A stretch of 22,967 nucleotides of DNA, from positions 1-22,967 of the forward strand of contig LWCA01000576.1 in NCBI GenBank assembly GCA_001642005.1. The letters are read 5' to 3'. This document shows, in pieces, positions 19,201-22,967 of the stretch; the first letter of the stretch is position 1, and every line of letters starts with the position of its first letter. Under the pieces are notes generated by a model. That model saw only the letters and a program-made list of their open reading frames with translations. It made no database searches and was not told where the DNA came from. This DNA is from Intoshia linei (taxonomy: Eukaryota > Orthonectida > Rhopaluridae). A program made the position numbers and the translations under genes.

Positions 19201-21790
19201 AAACATAATAATTTGTCATAAATAATAATTTAACAACATTTAACTTTTACAAATTTAACAATATTATAATTTGGCTAGGTTGACTGTTATGTAGCTCTAC
19301 CGAGGGCGGAATAATTCTACCCAAAAAATAAATTCAATAATAAAATCTAAATTAAAAATGTTACTGATTATTAACTATCATTTAAGAACGTCATTCCTAA
19401 ACTTAAATGTCACTTTATGTTTTAATTTAAACTTGTATTATTTTTAAATTACCTATGTGAAAATGTATGAAAATAAAAGAATAAAGTTTTTCAAAATTAT
19501 GCTGTGTATATCATAAAATACACAGACAGTGAAAGGGTTAAAAATAGAGCCAAAATAGTAAATTCTAATTCCATAATTCCAAATAAATAAACCTGTATAT
19601 TTAGTATCTTCTTTTGATGATTAAAAAATATCAGTTTTGTATCAATAATTAACGGAAGTAGCAGTTTAAAAACATTAAAAAATTTCGAATGAATTTTACC
19701 AACATTGCAAGGTTTAACTATTAAAATCTAACTTAAAAATCCGACTATTCACTATTATCAATCATTTAAAGGGGCGCACTATTAAAAGATCGTAAATCAC
19801 ATAATCGTAAATCAAATAATCGTCAATCAAAAGATCTTAAAAAAATAAACTTCATAACTAAACTAAATATAGTAAATTGAATTGGATAAAAAGTATTCTC
19901 TGGTGTGAACACCATAGAATATTTTTATTTTTTTTTGTAATATGGTTTGTAGGTATAATATGGTATCTTAATATTTTAGTTTTAACTTGGGTCTGTAGTC
20001 TAAATTAAATGAACTAGTTAATGAATTATTTAATTTAAACTTAAACATAATAAATACGATCTTTTGATTTACGATCTTTTGATTTACGATCTTTTGATTT
20101 ACGATCATGTGATTTATGATATTGTGAACAGACACGCTTTAAAGGAGAGGTTCTTAAACTTCTATTAATTGTTTCCGGTGGAACCGTCATATCACATTAC
20201 TTTTTAGTTTAAAGTGAATTATTAAATCTTAATTTTGTTTTAGTAACATTGGTGTAAAGATTTTTAAAAACAATTATTATCCGATTTTTTAATTTATTGA
20301 GACAGAATGTTTGTAAATGTTTGTAAAAATGTTCGCCCTCAGCAGATCTAGGATGCTGTTTGTACGAAGTATATAAAATTTAAGCTAGTGTATTATAAAA
20401 ATAAAAAGCGTCAATGCGCATAACAGTGTTATCTATCAATATATCTCATTTTATAAAAACGTTATATATATTTATTTTAGTCCGTGACAGTGACAAAATT
20501 AATGTTCAATCTTATCGACAAAACTAAACAATCCGATATGCGCTATCAATTCAGTTCAAGAGTAAGTTTAGTGACTTCTTATGTTTAAAAATTCTGCATT
20601 TGTTATTATTAAATGCAAACATAAAAATATTATAATTATTAATTTTTCAAACCTCATTTACTTGTGTTCTAAGTCAAAATAACAAAAGTAACCTTTAGGT
20701 AAATATTCATGATATTATGACACAAATCTACATTAATCGCCGAACAATCGAATTTAACATTAGAAAAATCACACTCCCAGACACAAAGTTAGAGAAACCT
20801 TTAAAAAATCATACAAACCATTTTCTTCGTAAAAATGTAAAAGTTTTTTAATACATTTAAAACATGGTGTCCCAGATGGTAAAATGAAATTTTATCAATA
20901 TAGTTTGTTTCAACTATTCATAGCTAATTAGGCCATAATATATGTTCAATATCGATCAATCGATAGAACTGCCAAAGACAAAGAGATTACATTTTAAGTT
21001 TTAAATAACGCTAAGACTAAATTTTATAATTAAAAAAATTATTAATTTATAAATACTTTCAGTGTATACAAATTTTAATAAAAGTGTCTAAAAAAGATAT
21101 TACAATGAACACAAAAAAGGTTCAATTGATCCATGTTCCAATTATCGGTTATGAAGATCATTTCCAATCACTTCTCAGGTTGAACTTTTGTATTTATATC
21201 AACTGGAATAAGCTCTATCAGAATAATCTTCTTATTTTTAATTTTCGGACAGTTAATTATTTATATTAATTACTGTACAACCTGTACATGATGTGAAATT
21301 CTAGAGCTGTTTTCATTAAAAAAAGAAAGGTAATTTGTGGTTTTGGCCCTGAACATATTTTTTTATATTTAAATTTATAATAATGTTTGTGATTTTGAAA
21401 TCCGTATGAGCGTATATATTTTTTAAATTCTCCAACTCGTTTGATTTTCAAAAAGAGGGACAACTGGGGTTTTTAACCCGTAAGATGTGGAATTTATCTT
21501 ATTATACGTTCCGGAAAAACTAATTAAAATGTGGTTTTTATAAAATTCTAAGACTATTAGTTATTTCAATAATGTGGTACACATACACAAACAAAAATCG
21601 CGTAGCATTTTATGTAAGTTAGGATATGTTAAATATTGACCTTGCTGTATCATTAAAAATTATTTTAAAATCCTAAAAGTCGGTGATTATTCAGGGATTT
21701 AACAAATTCAAGCAATTTATCAAGCTGGAAATAAAAATTTTCATATTTTTCGTTATAAATTTCGTTAGTTACTTTTGTAGATTTGAATGA
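16251..21790 (+). CDS. Locus B: multi-pass membrane protein of unknown family, paralogue of locus A
   Basis: Proposed exons are 16251-16337 (start codon at 16251, 29 codons, phase 0, HGFERDPMTNEVPERIVYM), 17901-18113 (71), 19029-19097 (23), 20481-20561 (27), a fourth from 21063 (QILIKVSKKDITMNTKK; end uncertain, with phase-0 donors after 21119 or 21140) and 21695-21790 (31 codons plus TGA). The three central exons equal those of locus A in length and phase. Membrane segments are ILMILLSIIISTV, GLITSTIVFIVITASYIS, IGMSIVVILLVFIISA and, in the last exon, IKIFIFFVINFVSYF, so four are likely. The loop between the first two has an NIS glycosylation motif. Polar, lysine-rich exons lie between the third and fourth segments. 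The role is unknown. Introns are 0.5-1.6 kb and full of transposons. If the donor at 21119/21140 is not used, the fourth exon reads into F1 sequence and stops near 21269. The central exons are far more certain than the ends. Confidence 0.55.
16731..16838 (+). other. Open, membrane-like stretch within intron 1 of locus B
   Basis: After a TTTTCAG acceptor, one frame stays open for about 35 codons (VIITLLYIRIFIIFRLSLSI, then a TAA). Its phase does not fit the flanking locus B exons. It could be an alternative exon, an exon of another gene, or chance. Confidence 0.2.
16863..17040. mobile_element. Probable MITE related to the 3927-4089 element
   Basis: The left side, GAGACCATAAATACGC and TTTTGGCAACACC, resembles the start of the 163-bp element. 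The right side (GACGTTTTTGTTCTGGTCGC) is its rough inverse. Ends and target duplication are not clear. Confidence 0.4.
17041..17900. other. Rest of intron 1 of locus B, no supported exon
   Basis: AT-rich. One small open frame at 17721-17828 (MSQKMLAITSKKYYKKN, 35 codons) has no supporting context. The frame at 17807-17992 is a shadow of the exon at 17901. Confidence 0.45.
18229..18300 (+). mobile_element. Degenerate Family F2 terminus, copy g
   Basis: ACTGGCGTGATTATTATGTA, AAAACAGCCACTAG and TTCTACCGATGACCAT follow the F2 terminal pattern with many changes. An old copy in intron 2 of locus B. Confidence 0.45.
18480..18835 (+). mobile_element. Family F1 fragments, copy h
   Basis: AATATATTAAAAGTTATTTT and TTGGGAATACGTTGATTTCT give the F1 left part. 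From about 18690 an inverted F1 end follows (TTCTTACTTATATAATATGC, TACGCAATATTTGTGTGTG, TTTTATAAAGTCC). Two pieces thus meet in opposite orientation in intron 2 of locus B. Confidence 0.6.
19275..20388 (+). mobile_element. Family F2 element with both ends, copy h, carrying a nested M element
   Basis: The left end CTAGGTTGACTGTTATGTAG at 19275 is matched by the inverted right end ATCTAGGATGCTGTTTGTAC ... AAGCTAG finishing at 20388. The left repeat has lost its inner palindromic part. The interior has the usual F2 words, interrupted at 19773 by a complete M element. It lies in intron 3 of locus B. Confidence 0.75.
19773..20136 (+). mobile_element. Family M foldback MITE, copy 3 (364 bp)
   Basis: Begins GGCGCACTATTAAAAGATCG and ends TTGTGAACAGACACG. 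Flanks ATTTAAAGG (19764-19772) and CTTTAAAGG (20137-20145) form a 9-bp duplication with one mismatch. Uninterrupted F2 copies read CCTTTAAAGGAGTGGTTC at this point, which gives the empty-site sequence and proves the insertion. Three to four tandem GATCTTTTGATTTAC units are seen at the right end. The central palindrome is as in copy 1. Confidence 0.9.
21172..21625 (+). mobile_element. Family F1 element, copy i, abutting the fourth exon of locus B
   Basis: Starts mid-element at TTCTCAGGTTGAACTTTTG (compare TTCTCGGGTTGAACTTTTG at about 11719) and runs through GGACAACTGGGGTTTTTAAC to the end AACAAAAATCGCGTAGCATT and TATGTAAGTTAGGAT. The minus frame at 21266-21463 is inside it and is not a gene. 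Confidence 0.75.
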
Positions 21791-21909
21791 GAACACAGGT
21801 TACCAAATGTTTATGTATTTAGTTCCAATGCGATTTCATAGAATATGATGACCATTATTATCAAGCTACTAAATCATATAATTGTTATATTTATATGATA
21901 AATGGATTA

Positions 21910-21915
21910 ATAAAT
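21910..21915 (+). promoter_or_regulatory. Possible polyadenylation signal of locus B
   Basis: AATAAA about 120 bp after the proposed stop. Weak, since the motif is frequent in such AT-rich sequence. Confidence 0.25.
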
Positions 21916-21984
21916 AATAATTTACATTTGATGATATTCATAGTAAATTATATTGCTCTGGTAATTTTATTATACACATTAGGG

Positions 21985-22230
21985 CAGTGATGGTCAGACT
22001 TTTCAGTCGGCATGTCAAAAAATTTTTTTTGCTGTTTTTTTTTCTAGTTGCTGTCAATTTTAAATTATTAATAATTTTAGACGTGTATACTTTTTTATTA
22101 TTACACACTTTTGAGTTAATTTTTCAACACTATATTAAAAATTTCAAATAAGCTTTTTACCTGCAGCCTTGCAGACGTAATCCCTAAGCGTGTCACTAGT
22201 GACACGCTTGTCATATTTTTGCCATCACTG
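21985..22230. mobile_element. Complete 246-bp hAT MITE
   Basis: The termini CAGTGATGG and CCATCACTG are exact inverted repeats. The flanks CATTAGGG (21977-21984) and CATTAAGG (22231-22238) give an 8-bp duplication with one mismatch, as expected for hAT. Near the right end, a perfect 24-bp palindrome spans 22186-22209 (half-site AAGCGTGTCACT). CAGTGATGG-type ends are, to my knowledge, shared by hAT elements in many unrelated animals, suggesting horizontal spread. No coding sequence. Confidence 0.9.
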
Positions 22231-22238
22231 CATTAAGG

Positions 22239-22499
22239 TGTTTCCAAAACGGATAAATTGTGTAAAATGCATAGGTTTATCAATAGAAAACAAGAACATT
22301 ATCTAGAAATCACATTGTGATAAAATGTGATTATTGGTTAACAAAAAAACCTTTCTGTTGCCCAAATCTTTTATGCCCTAATTCTGTTAAAACTGTGAAA
22401 TTTTATATATGCATTGATTTAATACGCTAAAGTTTGTTATTACGCTAGAAAACATGAAACTACCTATCTTACTTACAAAAAAATTTGTAAAAATACATT
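22239..22499. other. Spacer, no gene recognised
   Basis: A short near-palindrome ATCACATTGTGATAAAATGTGAT lies at about 22309. Otherwise nothing identifiable. Confidence 0.4.
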
Positions 22500-22770
22500 T
22501 TACTGTTTGTTCTTATTATCTATATTGGAGGCATCACAGTCCAGAATAAAATCTTATTTATTAATGGCAACTTTAAAATGGGAGCTCTTTTTAATTAATT
22601 TTTTATCGAATTAAACGACTGCTGCTGTTCATCTCCACATTTGAAGTGTATACCTGTTTTTAACAACCTAGTTAAAGGTTCAGACTGTTTGAGAATTGTT
22701 TTATAAATGTGCCATAAAATGAACACATGGTTAAAAATCTCCGCATTTGTCAGATGGTTTTGGGTGGGTA
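22500..22770 (-). pseudogene. Ty3/gypsy reverse transcriptase-RNase H fragment, decayed
   Basis: On the minus strand, in order, are PPKTI and MRRFLTMCSFYGTFIKQFS (gypsy: P-T-K-RRFLGL-YYR-FI-FS), EPLTRLL, GDEQQQSF, APILKLP and DFILDCDAS. These are the standard landmarks linking the end of reverse transcriptase to the start of RNase H in Ty3/gypsy elements. They are spread over more than one frame, with internal stops (for example after SIKN), so the copy is dead. Neither long terminal repeats nor integrase are in view. Confidence 0.8.
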
Positions 22771-22967
22771 TTAGGATGTTAACTTTTTTCTAAGAACAAA
22801 AATACAGGGTTATACAGGATGAGAAAAAAATTCTAAGAACCATGGTACCATTCGTTAAGCCTAAATTTTGAAAAATATCGGCCTACTCAAAGGAAATACT
22901 TTTCATAAATAAAATTTATAACATTGTGTGTAACCTTGCCATTATGTTTATATTATTTATTCAAATC
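22771..22967. other. Window end, no gene recognised
   Basis: Contains TACAGGGTTATACAGGATGA near 22804 and TTCTAAGAACCATGGTACCA near 22831, words reminiscent of transposon ends but not assignable here. No continuation of the gypsy coding frame was recognised. Confidence 0.35.

Overview
The window looks like nuclear DNA of an invertebrate animal. It is very AT-rich (roughly three quarters A+T by eye). Coding sequence occurs only as short exons bounded by GT...AG introns, there are no bacterial-style operons, and much of the space is occupied by repeats. The introns of the clearest gene are mostly tiny (39, 41, 45, 51, 64 and 83 bp), as in compact invertebrate genomes, while other introns have swollen to 0.2-1.6 kb around transposon debris. 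The species cannot be named. Small introns plus a metazoan-type SNX9-family protein would fit a flatworm-like, orthonectid-like or other small invertebrate, but that is inference.

Three protein-coding loci can be supported, all on the + strand. (1) 1278-2817 is a nine-exon gene for the C-terminal BAR-domain part of an SNX9/SNX18/SNX33-type sorting nexin. It is in frame across eight introns to a stop and a polyadenylation signal, but no SH3 or PX exons are visible upstream. (2) Locus A (about 5620-7618) and (3) locus B (16251-21790) are a tandem pair of paralogous multi-pass membrane proteins. They share three consecutive phase-0 exons of identical length (213, 69 and 81 nt). I do not recognise the family; it is the best candidate here for something undescribed. 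Locus B also has a plausible first exon with an ATG, a fourth hydrophilic exon that runs into a repeat, and a terminal exon with a further membrane segment and a stop. A possible isolated terminal exon lies at 13060-13161.

The rest is mobile DNA. The main families are: M, foldback MITEs with 9-bp target duplications (806-1131, 8017-9238, 19773-20136); F1, a long-inverted-repeat family (at least nine pieces); F2, CTAG-bounded elements (at least eight pieces); and a short 8-bp-duplication family around 3927-4089 with a probable relative at 16863-17040. There is also a complete 246-bp hAT MITE (21985-22230), two other hAT ends, two complementary halves of Tc1-type transposase pseudogenes (13290-13575 and 15753-16208), the C-terminal end of a LINE reverse transcriptase inside an M element (8261-8437), and a minus-strand Ty3/gypsy remnant (22500-22770).

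Layout: 1-800 no gene; 0.8-2.85 kb MITE then sorting nexin gene; 2.9-5.5 kb repeats; 5.6-7.6 kb locus A; 7.7-16.2 kb almost entirely nested transposons; 16.25-21.8 kb locus B with transposons in every intron; 21.9-23 kb hAT MITE and gypsy remnant.
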